In this document: piece after piece, positions 22,113-34,273 of the stretch
How the letters are laid out: every line of letters starts with the position of its first letter
How positions within the stretch are numbered: position 1 is the stretch's first letter
Source of the DNA: Cordia subcordata
Taxonomy: Eukaryota > Streptophyta > Magnoliopsida > Boraginales > Cordiaceae
Assembly (NCBI GenBank): GCA_028554755.1
Contig: JAPTOF010000006.1
Coordinates: 10,472,501 to 10,536,500, forward strand
DNA length: 64,000 bases
Reading direction: 5' to 3'
Made by a program: the position numbers and the translations under genes
The notes under the pieces: model-generated
Seen by the model: only the letters and a program-made list of their open reading frames with translations
The model's database searches: none
What the model was told of the DNA's origin: nothing

Positions 22113-23754
22113 TATTTTCAATGCCTAATATTTATTTTAAATATTATAAATAGATTAAATCTACTTTTAAATATATTTAATAAATAATATTTAATTTTAA
22201 AATTTTTCACTAGATAATAGTTTTAAATATTTTTTAAGTAATTAATATAATAATTACCAACTGTACTAGCAAATATGACATAAGAAATTAAAATATATAA
22301 TTACATTATGATAATTAAATATATTTTGTAATTTAAATTAATGTGTAATCATTACTAAACAATATAATCAGTATCCTAGTTTTGAATTTGGATTAGTTGT
22401 ATAGTTGAGCTAACTTGGTTGAACACAAACAATAGGAATTGACAACGCATGGGACAAACATGAATGATTATTACATGGATAAATAAGATTCAACAAATCT
22501 TATACCAAAATAAGAAATATGACATTCTACTCTAAAATTATTTGGCCAATTTGGGACAATTATTTTCTTTCAGGGGACAAAAATTGCAAGACCAAAAAGA
22601 GAGAGGGACAAAACATTGACAAAACTAACTCTATTATCTGGCTACTTTAGGGCTCTTGATGAGCATATATTATCTGAACAAGAAGTGTGATGTTTACTGC
22701 AAGTATATTCCATCAACTTTTTATTTCTTTTCCATATGATGATACTCTATGATATTAATATTGGTCAAGGAGAATGATAACATGTGAAAGGAAATTGAAT
22801 TCGGTGGACGTATGATTGAAAGTTGACTCGATTTAAATTTAAAAGGATAAAATTAAAGACAATTTTTGAGAAACGATCTCTGACAATTATTAAGAAAATT
22901 GTTTAATAACGATTTTCTAAAACTGATACACGTACAAAAGAAAAAGTACCATATATAAAAAAAATTTTCGGTTGAAAAGACACCCAAAGTAACAGAAGAC
23001 AAAATTAAAGGCATTTAATGTGGTAAAATCAAATTTATCTTCTCATAAGAGAACCAACAAAAAGCGTAATTTTTACGCTGCAAGAGGAAAATAATCCCTC
23101 TTCTTCATAACAACATGCATCCTAGTTAATGAATCTAGTTTTCCTTGTTTACAAGCCTCTGAAATATATCTCATTATTCAAAATATAGGTCTACTAGAAA
23201 AAGAATTATAGATAAAAGTGCGAGATTCATCCCTTCATATGTTATAACTAGCATTTTTGTCCATGTTTTTTTATTATCAATTTCAAATCTTGTTCATTTA
23301 AAAATAATATTAAAAAGTTACTTAATAAAATTATGTTAACAAATTAGAATAAAAAATTATTGACAATATTTATCAACTAAATTTTCTTCATAGAATCATA
23401 CATGATGAAAAAGAGAACAACTTCTATCAAGATTTAGAAGCTACATCTTCAAATCAATGAATTATCCGTATATATAATTTTAATTTGGATTAATCAATAT
23501 CTTATACTCTTTTTAAGATTTTCAACATACATGTAGATAAGATATATTTTTGACATCTCAATTACATATGCGTAATTCATATATAGTTTTTTCTTTTCTA
23601 TCATGAGAATGGTTATTATATCTTGTATAGTATATATAGTTTTTTTCCTATCATTGTAACGGCTATTATATCTTCAGTATAGTATGAATCCTTGAATTGG
23701 AGTTTGTATCTGATTTCAATTTAAGTAAACACCTAAAGTTAGCTTTTTAAGTAG
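22113..23754. other. AT-rich intergenic region
   Basis: No gene or clear element. A local duplication of about 50 bases is visible near 23,582-23,670 (tatatagttttttcttttct/tatatagtttttttcc with atcatgagaatgg/atcattgtaacgg and ttatatctt). Confidence 0.45.
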
Positions 23755-24560
23755 CTTTTAGGCTCTGTTTTATAATCCCTAAAAATAACTTTTCAAGTAA
23801 TTTTTAGTGATTTGAATATAGGTTCAAATCCTTTTTTTTTAGATTATTGTTATTCAGTGAAATAATGTTCAAGTAACTTTTTAGAGAATTTTAAGCATTT
23901 AAGCAACTTTTCTTAAACATTAAAATTTTTATCATTTCACACTAGCCTTTAGTGTTTCAAATTTTCAACAGTAACAATGTGATACCATGTCTTTTTAGAT
24001 CATATTACATTCATTAGCTAACCCAATAAATAATTTTTTCGAAACATGTTTTGTTAAATCACCTGGCTAAACCACTATCCGTTAGCAGTTAAAAATAATA
24101 GCTATTAACTACCCAAATAGTTATTAGTTACCCAAACAACTATGAGCTACCCTTAGTAGCTAGTTGTATTGAACAAATCCTTTGTGTTTTCACTGGCTAG
24201 GTCAGAACAATATTTCTTTAAGTTATTGTTATTCATTAAAATATTGTCTCAAATAATTTTTTAGATAGTTTTTAAGCATTTTAAGTAGTCTGTCCTAAAC
24301 GTTAACGTATAGCTTTTAGTGCTTCATATTTTTTTATTTATCCAACCATTTCTCCAATCTTGTTTGGCAATCGTGCCCCTCTCAACTCTACATTTTCACC
24401 TTTTCTTTCATAAAAATTTAAAATAATACAAAAGTCATTGTCAAATTTTGTTCACATCAAAATATAGTAAAAAAAATTGAGTTTTATTAGTATATTTATT
24501 ATTTTTTGACAAAATAAATTTTATATCTATAAAGAAATAATTTTCTATAATATTGACGCA
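23755..24560 (-). mobile_element. degenerate hAT-type MITE copies
   Basis: Segments 24,050-24,180 (agctattaac..gagctac words) and 24,222-24,540 (caaataattttttag, agcttttagtgcttcat) resemble the reverse complement of the two ends of the better preserved element at 26,470-27,194. A second related stretch is at 23,866-23,970. They look like two overlapping or nested old copies in reverse orientation. Confidence 0.4.
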
Positions 24561-25204
24561 AATAATTTATCAACAATTAGTTTTACTATGCTTTGATAAT
24601 AATGATGCAGTTTTCTTTCTCTATCACTATAATGTTTTAATTCTTGTATATAGTGTATGTCCTTTAGTTGAAGTTTGTGTGTATGTGTATATATATACCC
24701 CAATCATAGGTGACAATGTAACACCCTTTTTCTTTTTTATGTAGGTACCAGCTCTTAGCTACCCAGATGGCATCGATTCTTGTGAGTGTAACCCATGCGA
24801 AGCACAAAACAAGTAAATACTTTTATATCCACGTTACAGTTTACATTAGCATAAATTATTGAATATATTTTATTAAATTTTATTTTTAATAATGTTTCAA
24901 TAATAACCATGTTTTTTATATGAGAGTTGGATGGTTGAATATAATACTTATATTAAAAAGGTAAAATAAAAAAGAGATCTAATTTAGATTTGTCGGAATT
25001 ATTGCATTTTTACTAATCCTAATGATTTTAAATAATTGATATCTTTGCTTATATTCTTGACTAATCCTAAAAAATTGTCTATGAGTGTATTGTTGTATAT
25101 TTTGCAATAGTGATTATCCGGAGATGATTTATCAAGAATGGAGATTTCATGGAACTTGAAGTAAAGACCAAAGATTGAATACTTAGTATATTTCTTGTAA
25201 ATTG
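24561..25204. other. AT-rich intergenic region
   Basis: Nothing supported. Two short open frames (plus 24,553-24,744; minus 24,999-25,295) have no family features. Confidence 0.4.
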
Positions 25205-25620
25205 GTTTACGTCGTGGAACAATGTTTAGACCATTTAGGGTTCGAATTCCCATGGCCCGACGTTTGTCCAGGGTGGTGAGTCTCGGTGAACTCATTAGTT
25301 CGGCGATGTGTTCGCTTTTCTTTGATTGCTGCTTTTACAGTTCCCGTTTCAAGATACCAGGAGCTTGGTAGTGTTGCCGCCATAGTAACCACGATTATGT
25401 CTTTGTCGCATGGCTATGCAAAGATCCCTCGCTGTATCGCAGGAATTTTTTCTCTGGCAAATCTTTGTTGTTCAATGGCTACGGCGGTCGGGTTTGTTGC
25501 GGTTTGTGTATTATGTTTGGGCTTTAACCCAATTGTATTTTTTGTGTTTTATGTTTAGCTGAGACTCTATTGGACTTCGGTCTCTTTTTAATGGTTATTT
25601 TATATTAACAAAACTTTTAT
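25205..25620 (+). mobile_element. possible LINE 3' fragment
   Basis: This stretch is less AT-rich than its surroundings. It ends with tttagctgagactctattgg, cggtctctttttaatggtta and ttaacaaaacttttatttgg, a layout similar to the 3' ends of plant L1-type LINEs. A gggttcgaattccc word near 25,238 could be a polymerase III B-box. No reverse transcriptase is visible, and the family assignment is tentative. Confidence 0.35.
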
Positions 25621-26469
25621 TTGGACAAAAAAATCTATTGAAATTATCCTGAGACTTGGATGACCTACCTACTGAGCTAATGAATTGCCACCTTTACACG
25701 GAAATGGTGATGCAATTGCCATATTCTTGTGAATAACTTTCGTTGGCTTCCACTAACATTGAATCTTATGCTATTTATTTTTCACTCAAAGATCTTTTTC
25801 ATGCTATTCGATCGACCAAAAACAGAAAGAATCTCTTTTCATGCATGCTCATGCAATGCGGCATTTTATTGTGATATTCTTGGCTTTATTTGAATTTTGT
25901 TGATTCTATTCTTTCTAACATTCTGGTATTTGACTTAGGAATTAACTAAAAAATAATACTAAATATCATCTTATTTTTGTGACCAAAATATAATGTTTTT
26001 TGTAAATTATACATGTTAAAGAAGATAGTGATATACAAAGTGTCCTAAAATAGTACCAAATGTTGGACATTTTGAATCGAATGAACGTCCGAAATATAAT
26101 ATTACAATGTGAGAATAAAATATTAATTAGAAGGGAAAAAATTTAAGCATGCTTAATATTTTATTGATGGTATCTCTATACATATACAAGGTAGCATTAC
26201 ATCGATGATAAAGATTTACTGTTAATATAATATAGAAATACATAATATTCTCTCTATAAATTTAAGTTTTTAGATGAGTTGGTGACTCTAACATTGTGTC
26301 GGAGCTTGTAAATAGAACTATTTCAAATTCAAAACTCAACGCCATCCATTTAAAAATATTCAAACTATTTACGTATAAGGCTTAAGAACAAACCTGTACG
26401 GAGTGTTAATATAATAAACAAATACATCAATATCATCTCCAAAAGTTTAAACTTTTATTAGATGAGGGG
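25621..26469. other. AT-rich intergenic region
   Basis: No gene or defined element recognised. Confidence 0.45.
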
Positions 26470-27194
26470 CCTGTTCGGCAAATTTGGCTGTTAGAATAAC
26501 TGATAGCTGTTTGATTAGCTGATAGCTGTTTAGGTAGCTGATAGCTATTGTATTTTAACTTTTAGTAGATAGCTATTTAACTAACTAATTGAACAAAATA
26601 TATTCAGTAAAATTATCTGTTAGATTAGCTGATGAATGTTAAATGATGTAAAAGGACATTGATATCATGTTATTATTATTGTTGTTATTATGATAATTGT
26701 AATTACTATCACTATTATATGAATAAGATAATATATTTCATAATTAGATATTTATTTTCATAATCATATTTTAATATTAAACTATAACTAATATTTTGAT
26801 AAAACATTTATATCAATATTACAAAAATTAATTTTAATAGATTCAAAATTATTTTGTTAAAAAATGTATTAATAAAACTTATGCTTTTAGTAATATTGAT
26901 TATATAGAAATTGAAATTCATTTTTATATTATTTCTTATTTATATTTGTGAAAGAAAAGGTAAAAATATAGAGAGAGATTGGAAAGAAAATAGAAAAATC
27001 AAAAAATGCAAAAGGGTAGAACTGCCAAAAAAAATATGAAAAGCTAAAAGTTATCTGAAATGCTAAAGGTTTTAGCTTTTGAGAAATGCTAAAAGCTACT
27101 AAAAAGTTATTTGAAACGTTAATTTACCAAACAATAATAATTTAGTAAAATAACTTTTTGAAACGTTACTTTAAAAGTTATTACCGAACACACA
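26470..27194. mobile_element. hAT-type MITE
   Basis: The ends carry the cctgttcggcaaa / ttaccgaacacac inverted pair, a common terminal motif of plant hAT MITEs. Imperfect 8-bp flanks, ATGAGGGG and ACGAGGTG, agree with the 8-bp hAT target size at 6 of 8 positions. Subterminal tagctgatagctgttt phrases are repeated three times near 26,503-26,550. There is no transposase in the 725-bp interior. Confidence 0.65.
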
Positions 27195-28171
27195 CGAGGT
27201 GGTAACTCTCATATTTACACAACTCTATCTAAAACAAAGTCAAAAAAGAAGCCTTTTCTGTATAGAAGACCTATGTCTAAATAATTCTAAAGACGAGATA
27301 TAAAAAAAAATTATCTAGCACTTATCTTCTAGTATCTAGTCTTGAGTGACGGCCCCAAAAGTTGAAGGGGGAGGTGACAGTTGAAGCTTGTCTACGAGAA
27401 CTGTGAACCATGGCTCGTATAGTACGTGGCTTAGTAAAACTCTGCAATATAATCATTAATGCCAATACATTGTAAGACAATATATACCACCATCAACAAT
27501 AATCTTGACAAGAAGAAGAATCTTAACTCGAAAAAGGAACAAAATATGTTAAGTTTCGCACCACCTTCTCGAAGATTGCCGACTCTTTAACGCTTTTGAG
27601 GAGAATATAATTTGGCATCGATTTTGATACTTTTTCAAGAACTAATATTCCTTCCGACTCCATATTTCTTGTTCATATTTGAGGATGAGCGACGATAATG
27701 GTTCCAAGTTAATGACAGGTAAGTCTACTAGCAAGAGAAAATGTCAAACTTTGAGAGAATCACTCCTTTGATTCAGAGGTGCTTCCTTTTTGGGGCTAGT
27801 TTAAATTAACTTTTTTTAAAGTATTTTTTAATAATTTTTTAAAACAATTCTTTTCATAAAAGTTAAATATTTTTATTTGTGAAATTTAAAAGTTAAATTT
27901 GAATTTTTTTAAGTTTTAATTTTTAAAAATTAATTAATGTACTTATTACCCAAAAAAAAAAGACATGCTTTAGTTTCTATTTGAATTTTTATTTTTAAGT
28001 CAAAATTTTTAGTTTCTTAATTTCTTTATTTAACTTTACTTTTAAATTTTTAAATTTTTAACTCTTTATTTTTTATTTTTTTTATTTTTTAATTGAAGGT
28101 GTTATGGAAAATACAACTATCTAAAATTTCCAACTACAACTTAAAAAGACATATTATTTATAACTATAACT
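27195..28171. other. non-coding stretch
   Basis: No coding region. The part 27,340-27,780 is less AT-rich but has only short frames with no recognised product. The remainder is T-rich low-complexity sequence. Confidence 0.45.
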
Positions 28172-28378
28172 TAAAACATAGGGAAAATACACTAGACCTC
28201 TCTATGGTCTATCATAAGTGCGTAATACACCTTTATGGTGCTAAAAGTCCTACAGCAGACCCCTGTGGTGAGTAAAAGTTTCACACATATCCCTTTCTGT
28301 TTATCTTCTTCCTAACAGTGTTAAAATTTACATTAAAAAAAATTGTTAATAGCCTTGCTCTACTTGTTCAATTTTCCA

Positions 28379-28425
28379 TCATCATCATCATCAATATCAT
28401 CATCATCATTATTATTATTTTAGTT
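28379..28425. repeat. (ATC)n/(ATT)n microsatellite in left TIR
   Basis: Trinucleotide array at the inner end of the left inverted repeat. Its partner is (AAT)n at about 28,867-28,909 in the right TIR. Confidence 0.85.
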
Positions 28426-28865
28426 TTAATTAAAATTTTTCTATAGACAAATATTTTTTAACTTATTTTTTTGTGTTATCAAACATTAAATACTTCAAAA
28501 ATATTTTTGCAATATTGAGCAAATTGTAGAAATCTAAAAATTACATTTATGTGTTGCTTTTATTTACTAGCATAGAAATCTCAATTTTGTGTTTTCAATA
28601 TTCAGAACAAATGACCTTTTTCTTTTTATTGAGCATTGGTTTTGGTTGGCTGAAAAAATTAGCATGTCACGAAATAAGTCTTAATTAATTTAAATATATA
28701 ATCAAATACTTAATTCAATAATAGCTACATCGTTGAAGCTCAAATCTAGCCAAACCAACGAGGTCAAAGCTTTAACATTTTTTACCATTAATGATCAATT
28801 TGTTTGCAAAAAATATTTCTTAAAATATATTAAGAAATAATTTTTTATCAAAAATTTTAATTGAA

Positions 28866-28866
<1 letters not shown>

Positions 28867-28908
<42 letters not shown>

Positions 28909-28909
28909 G
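28867..28909. repeat. (AAT)n microsatellite in right TIR
   Basis: About 14 AAT units, positioned as the mirror image of the left-TIR array. Confidence 0.9.
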
Positions 28910-29220
28910 AAAATTGAACAAATGAGCTAAGGCTATTAATGTCTTTTTATGTAAATTTTAACACTGTTAGGAGAGATATAATCAGTAAAAGGTATACGTG
29001 ATCCTTTTATTTACCACAGGATTAGTTGTGGGACTTTTGGCACCACAGGGGTGTATCGTGCACTTATGATAGATTACAAGGGGGTCTGATGCATTTTACC
29101 CTAAAATATATAATAAGTATCTTAAACTAAGACATCTAACTTAAATTCTTTTTCTAGTCGTTCCACAGGATAAGTGAGTAACATAAACATTACTCAAATG
29201 GATTACAAGACATTTTAGAA

Positions 29221-29332
29221 GTGTGTTTGGCAATGTTTATTTGGGACTTACCAGCATGAACCACTAAAGACTATGTGAGAGGTATTTTATATAAGCGCTT
29301 ATAAGCACCCAAATAAGCAAAGCCAAACACCC
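29221..29332. mobile_element. 112-bp MITE
   Basis: The left end gtgtgtttggcaatgtttat plus ttggg matches the reverse complement of the right end, gggtgtttggctttgcttat plus ttggg. That is a 25-bp inverted repeat with few mismatches around an 60-bp centre. Target duplication is not clear. Confidence 0.65.
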
Positions 29333-29575
29333 TCTTACTTTTTTTTTTTTTTTGACTTTATGTCTTCTTTTGATTTTTGTATTGAAGATTGAAACAATAG
29401 TAGAAAAGTGAATCTATCTTTGATTTTTGGCTTGTATAAAATCCATCAGTTTGGAATTTACAACTAACTTGATTGTTAAATTAATAAATTATTGTTTTAG
29501 GAATAAATATTTTATTTTTCACATATTTAATATAAATTGATCTTTTGAAACCCCTCTGTTTGGTCGCCAGACATA
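29333..29575. other. AT-rich spacer
   Basis: No feature beyond a T13-14 run near 29,340-29,354. Confidence 0.4.
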
Positions 29576-29780
29576 GGCCCATTTAGATTGATTTTTTTCA
29601 AAAGCATTTTTTTAATAGCTTTTGAAAAATAGTTTTTTTTATAAGCTGCAAATTTTGGCTTCTAAAAAAGTTGTATTTGAGCTTTTTTTCAGAGTTTTAG
29701 CGTTTTTGGAAGCCAAATCAAATAGTTATTACAAATTTAATATAACTTTTTCAGGAAAAAAAGTACCTTTTCTATTGTTC
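29576..29780 (+). mobile_element. truncated copy of a 229-bp MITE family
   Basis: It is collinear with the complete element at 35,660-35,888 (ttttgaaaaatagttttttt, tggcttctaaaaaa, ccaaatcaaatagttatt) but lacks the right inverted repeat. Confidence 0.75.
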
Positions 29781-30181
29781 CATGTGGGCTGGGCTTTGGG
29801 TTATGTTTCATAGAGTTGAGGCTTTTGGATTCTTGGGCTTTTCATTGTTTAATCGTTGAGTGTATAAAATTATCACTTCTCTAATGAATTGGATTTCATT
29901 TGGGCTTGTAAGTTTATCCAGTAGAAGGTTTTTCTTTTTCTTCTTTTATTTCTATGCAGATATGCCCAATTTAGAAGTCAAAGTTAATACTCTCCTAAAG
30001 TTTAATTAGTTTAACCATTTGCCGAAAACTTAGTTCTTGGGAGGCCAGCCTAAAAAAATATTGTCTGAGTGCGTGTAGAGGTGTTTTAGTGTGTAGAGAG
30101 TGAAAATGTGAAGTGTGGAGATGAAGTGGGTACGATTTGAGGGGTTGAGAGAGGATTGCTTAATTGTATCGGGTTGGTGCT

Positions 30182-30362
30182 AGGGGTGTAACATAGTTCA
30201 GTTTAGTTTAATTTTTTTACTATATTCTAAAATCAAACCAAAATCAATTAGCTTACATTTAAAACAAAACAATTAATTTTTTTTATCATACATATAACTC
30301 AATCGAACTAATATATCTAAATCGATTTTGTCGGTTTAATCAACCCATGTGTACACCCCTCA
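30182..30362. mobile_element. possible MITE (aggggtgta ends)
   Basis: It starts taggggtgtaacatagttca and ends with acccatgtgtacacccctca, giving an inverted aggggtgta pair of about 10 bases. The interior is rich in ggttt/aaacc words. Ends of this type are common in small plant elements. Confidence 0.45.
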
Positions 30363-33300
30363 TCAATTCTCATATGGGGTGGACAGGAGCTGGGAACAAT
30401 GGTTCGGTGCTTCTTGTATTTTTAATGAGGGGGCTGAATGCTTTTGTTAAGGGGCTGGTCGGTGGGCTTAAGTACTTGGGGGATTTGAATTGGGGCCTGG
30501 TCTAGGTGCTTTGGAGTGCTCAATTGGGCTGCTTAGGGCCGACCTAATGAGGGCTGGACGGGTCCAGTAATGCTGGGTACTTGGGTCTGCCAGGGTCGAG
30601 ACTTGGCTTGGTTCCTAAAACAAAAATATTAAATAAAATAAAACATTAATCTATGGAGGAAAAAAAAATAGAAAAACTCAAGACTTAAAGAGAGTAATAA
30701 TAAAATTTTTTATACTTAAAACAAATCAAATAGTAATCATAATAATACTAGTAAAATATAAAATATAATCATAATAATAATAAAAAAATCTAGTTAATTA
30801 AAATAATGCAAACATAGTATGATACTAAATAATATATGTTATAACGCTAGAGTACCATCAATATGATATAGTAATATAGTAATACTGACACTATAATGGT
30901 AATAATACACTATACTAATACTACTATATCATTATAATTAATAATAATTTTATTTATTATAATAGTACATAATCTTAATAAAAGCTAATAAAACAATAAA
31001 TGTAGAACTAATAAAACAAGACAAAAGATGCTAAAACTAATAAAATAACTAAGATGGTAAAACAGATAAAGATCCAAAAAAACTACTATATATCAAAGCA
31101 AAACACACATTTTACACTCAAATTCACTTACAAATGCAGTAAATAAAGCTTGAAACTGCACACACAACAAAAGGAGTATGCTAATAATAAGACATTCTAA
31201 TATGTAAGACATTCAATTTGCATGTAATAATAATAATAATATACTCACATAGAAATATAAGTATCAGTATTATAGTGTTTGGTCTGTCATGCTAAAAGAA
31301 CTTTAAATTTGTTGATTTAAGTTCTGTTATAAGTATTCCATGCATACGTGTGTATTAAAGCTTACTCAGATTGGTTTTCACGGACAATGTTTTCCAAAAC
31401 AAGCTTTCCAATTAATCTTCAGCTAATGCTTTTGTCTAGCAATTAATCTTCCCGCACGAATTTCTTGTTAACTTAGTGTGATTGTATTTCGTGCTTTGTA
31501 CAATTTTTTTTAATATAAAAAATTAAATTTATTTTTGTTGGAAGTATTAATAATAATTTATAATAACAAAAAATCTAAAAGAAGAATTAAGCTGAAATTG
31601 AATATGTAATACATTATATGAAGAATATAAATTGGACAAAGTTAAATTACAACATAAACTGCAAATTGAGAAAAGCCGAGACTTTATTGTTTCGTGTGCT
31701 GTATGGTTTCAATAGCAAAAGTTTCACAGGATACAAGTTACAACGACTTACTTCCTATAATTGCAGCACAATAGAACCAAGAATTTACGAACCTTTAGTG
31801 CTCAGACTCTCTCTATTATGAGATATTCTAAATGCTAGAATTGCGCAAAAACTATATACTCCAATTAAAGAGTAGAAGAAGACCTACTTCTTCGTGTGTC
31901 GTATGTCTTGTAGAAGGCTATTCTATATAGGTCCTTGAAGAGATCAAACCTTCAACTTTACATTGATGGGGAGGGATTCCAATAGTTGCAAAACCTCAAA
32001 CAATATTCACATACCTAAAATCATGAAGAAATTCTATAAAGATATATGAATAAACATTTACAAAATATATATAGACTAATATATTGTGTATGCTTAAAAA
32101 TTTTGTTGAATCCTTAACTTTTTGCTAATAATTTTTAAAATGAGCATAATGATATTATTATAGTTGTTATCTTCAGAAAGGTTAAAAATAAATATTGAAC
32201 GTAAGTTAAAAAAAAAAACGAAGAACCTGAATTTATCAAGTGGTATCAAAACTTCTATGTTACAAGATGTATGCGAATTTTGTTGTTGTTGTTGGTGTAT
32301 TTTAGTGATAAAAATATTTTATCTCATAAAATCAACCCAAAAAGTGGCTCAAAACCGCATTAACAAAGACTGCTAGTTCTTTTAGTACTTAGGCAGTTTT
32401 TGGTTTTGTATGGTACTAAACCAGCTAAATTAGTTGGATCAGAAAATTAGTACAAAAACTGCCCCAAATTGCCCTTTAATCCTCTAATTGCACAGGCCAT
32501 TTATAAAACTGAAAATGCTGTATTCAATGAAAAGTTTCAAAATATTGCATAATAATAGGTCTTATTTCTTAAAGTTTTTCTACATCTTTTTATTAAATAT
32601 ATTGTTCATTCGTATTGTCATAACTCTTTCATTATATTTTGATATTTCATTGACTTATTATCCAAGTTATATTACATATCCTTTGACAATCAAACACTGA
32701 ATATGTTATTGTGTGTACACTTCTTTTATCAACTAATGGTACAATAAATTTATCATTTTTCACAAATAGATTTTTAACAAATCACTACTCGCCCATACAT
32801 CGTCGGGTCTTATACTAAGTCTATATAAACCAGCAACATCAGAAGCTACAATAACTCAATTCATAGACTTGCTTTATATTGTTCTTAAAATTTGAAGTTG
32901 CAGCAATCGTTAACTTGAATATCGAAATCTATTTGACTAGCACACACCAGCAATCGTGTTTCAAAGTTTTCCCGCTTATTGTTCTATGTTTGAATGCCTA
33001 CTACATAGCTTGGAGGTATCATTTAATACCAAACTTTCTTCTTTCTGTTAAATTAGAAAAGGACCGAATTTTAGGATAAATATAAAACTGAAATGGAAAT
33101 TAAAGCGACAAAAATGGAAACAAATTAGAAGAAAACAAAATCATCTCCCATAACCGAGAAATTTTATATGATTTCTCTTGTGAATTAAGTATATAATTAT
33201 AGCAAGGTTAGTCTCTAATATCTTTCACATTGGTTACACCTCAAAAACGACTTTGAAAATATAATTAACTCAAGAAGAAAGTCAACTGTCTGATATTGGT

Positions 33301-34268
33301 AAAGGGAAACTAGAAAAGGAAAATAACGTTAAGTGGTGGTTAAGTTTTGAAATTTTGTACCCCTCTTCTTTTCTTTTAGGAGGTTTAGTTGCTTAGAATT
33401 CTTTTACCATACTCAAGACAACTAGTGCACAATTTCATAAAAAGGCAGAAATAAATTACTACACTCGTATAATCAACATAATTTCCCCCCATAAATTAAT
33501 TTTATTTTCCCTTTTTTTCATTTCCCTTCTTCGATCCTCAACCATAATAACTTTTTTAATATGACACGATTATTCTTTTCCGTCTTGAGTTAGACATTAT
33601 GTTTGAAAAATAAGGAAATAAACAACTAGTGAATATAAATGTGTACATTCAAACTAATATTTTATGTTAATTCTATAGTGTGTAGCATTTATTCTTTTAT
33701 GTCCTAAGGTAGACATAATATATAGAAAAAAAATTAAAATATCACAAGTAATTAATATGTGAACTAGCCTAAAAATTAATATATTTTATGAGATGTGACA
33801 ATTTATTTATTCTAGGAGAGAAATTTCAAAATGCTAAAATGCTGGCTTAAGCACTTGAGTTTGGAAAGGGGCCTTCCACCGTTTTTATCTTATTTAATAA
33901 ATTAGAGGAACGATGTCAGCCATTCACCTCAAGTTTTATCGTATAAATTACACATAAGAAACAATTGCAAATGCACAAGACTAAATTTTGGCTTTTGATA
34001 TCATACCCTTTCAGCATACCTAATTTGTAAAATTATAACTATTAGTTTCACATAAGCAATAGTAGCAATGGACCTAATTCCTTTTATTTTTGTATTTTCA
34101 TTTGCATCATTCTTCTTTTCTTTTTTTTTTTTTTGAAATGGATGAACTCAAACTTCACCACGGTTGCAATTTGCAAAGTGATTAATCCATATTTCTAAGT
34201 AGATTCATATAAAAATAAAAATAAAAACTAGCATTATTTATCACGTGCTTTAAAAAGATTTCGTAAAT
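30363..34268. other. gene-free region
   Basis: No supported gene over 3.9 kb. 30,363-30,620 is relatively GC-rich but has no conserved frame. 30,650-31,260 is AT-rich with many AAT-type words. A tiny inverted pair ggcagtttttgg/caaaaactgcc brackets 32,391-32,462. Several 60-70-codon frames (31,618; 32,164; 32,488; 32,879) lack recognised motifs. Confidence 0.45.
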
Positions 34269-34273
34269 CACTC

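Larger units (their letters stand above)
28181..29101. mobile_element. Mutator-like TIR element with long inverted repeats
   Basis: Terminal inverted repeats of about 200 bases, extending to roughly 280 with the trinucleotide repeats: the left end gggaaaatacactagacc matches the reverse complement of the right end, gggtaaaatgcatcagacc, and continues through ctatcataagtgc, ctaacagtgttaaaattta and gttcaattttc. It is flanked by a 9-bp duplication, taaaacata (28,172-28,180) and taaaatata (29,102-29,110), one base different. Length and TIR style fit a non-autonomous MULE. It has no transposase. ATC/AAT arrays lie symmetrically inside both TIRs. Confidence 0.85.

Noticed and set aside
25286..25558. 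90-codon plus-strand frame with hydrophobic segments
   Set aside because: No resemblance to a known protein, and it sits in sequence that looks like a LINE 3' end. Probably a chance frame.
28379..28909. CRISPR-like or satellite array
   Set aside because: The repeats are simple trinucleotides inside transposon TIRs, with no spacers. This is also a plant nuclear sequence.
32391..32462. 72-bp MITE with ggcagtttttgg ends
   Set aside because: The inverted repeat is only about 11 bases, with no target duplication and no second copy seen in the window.
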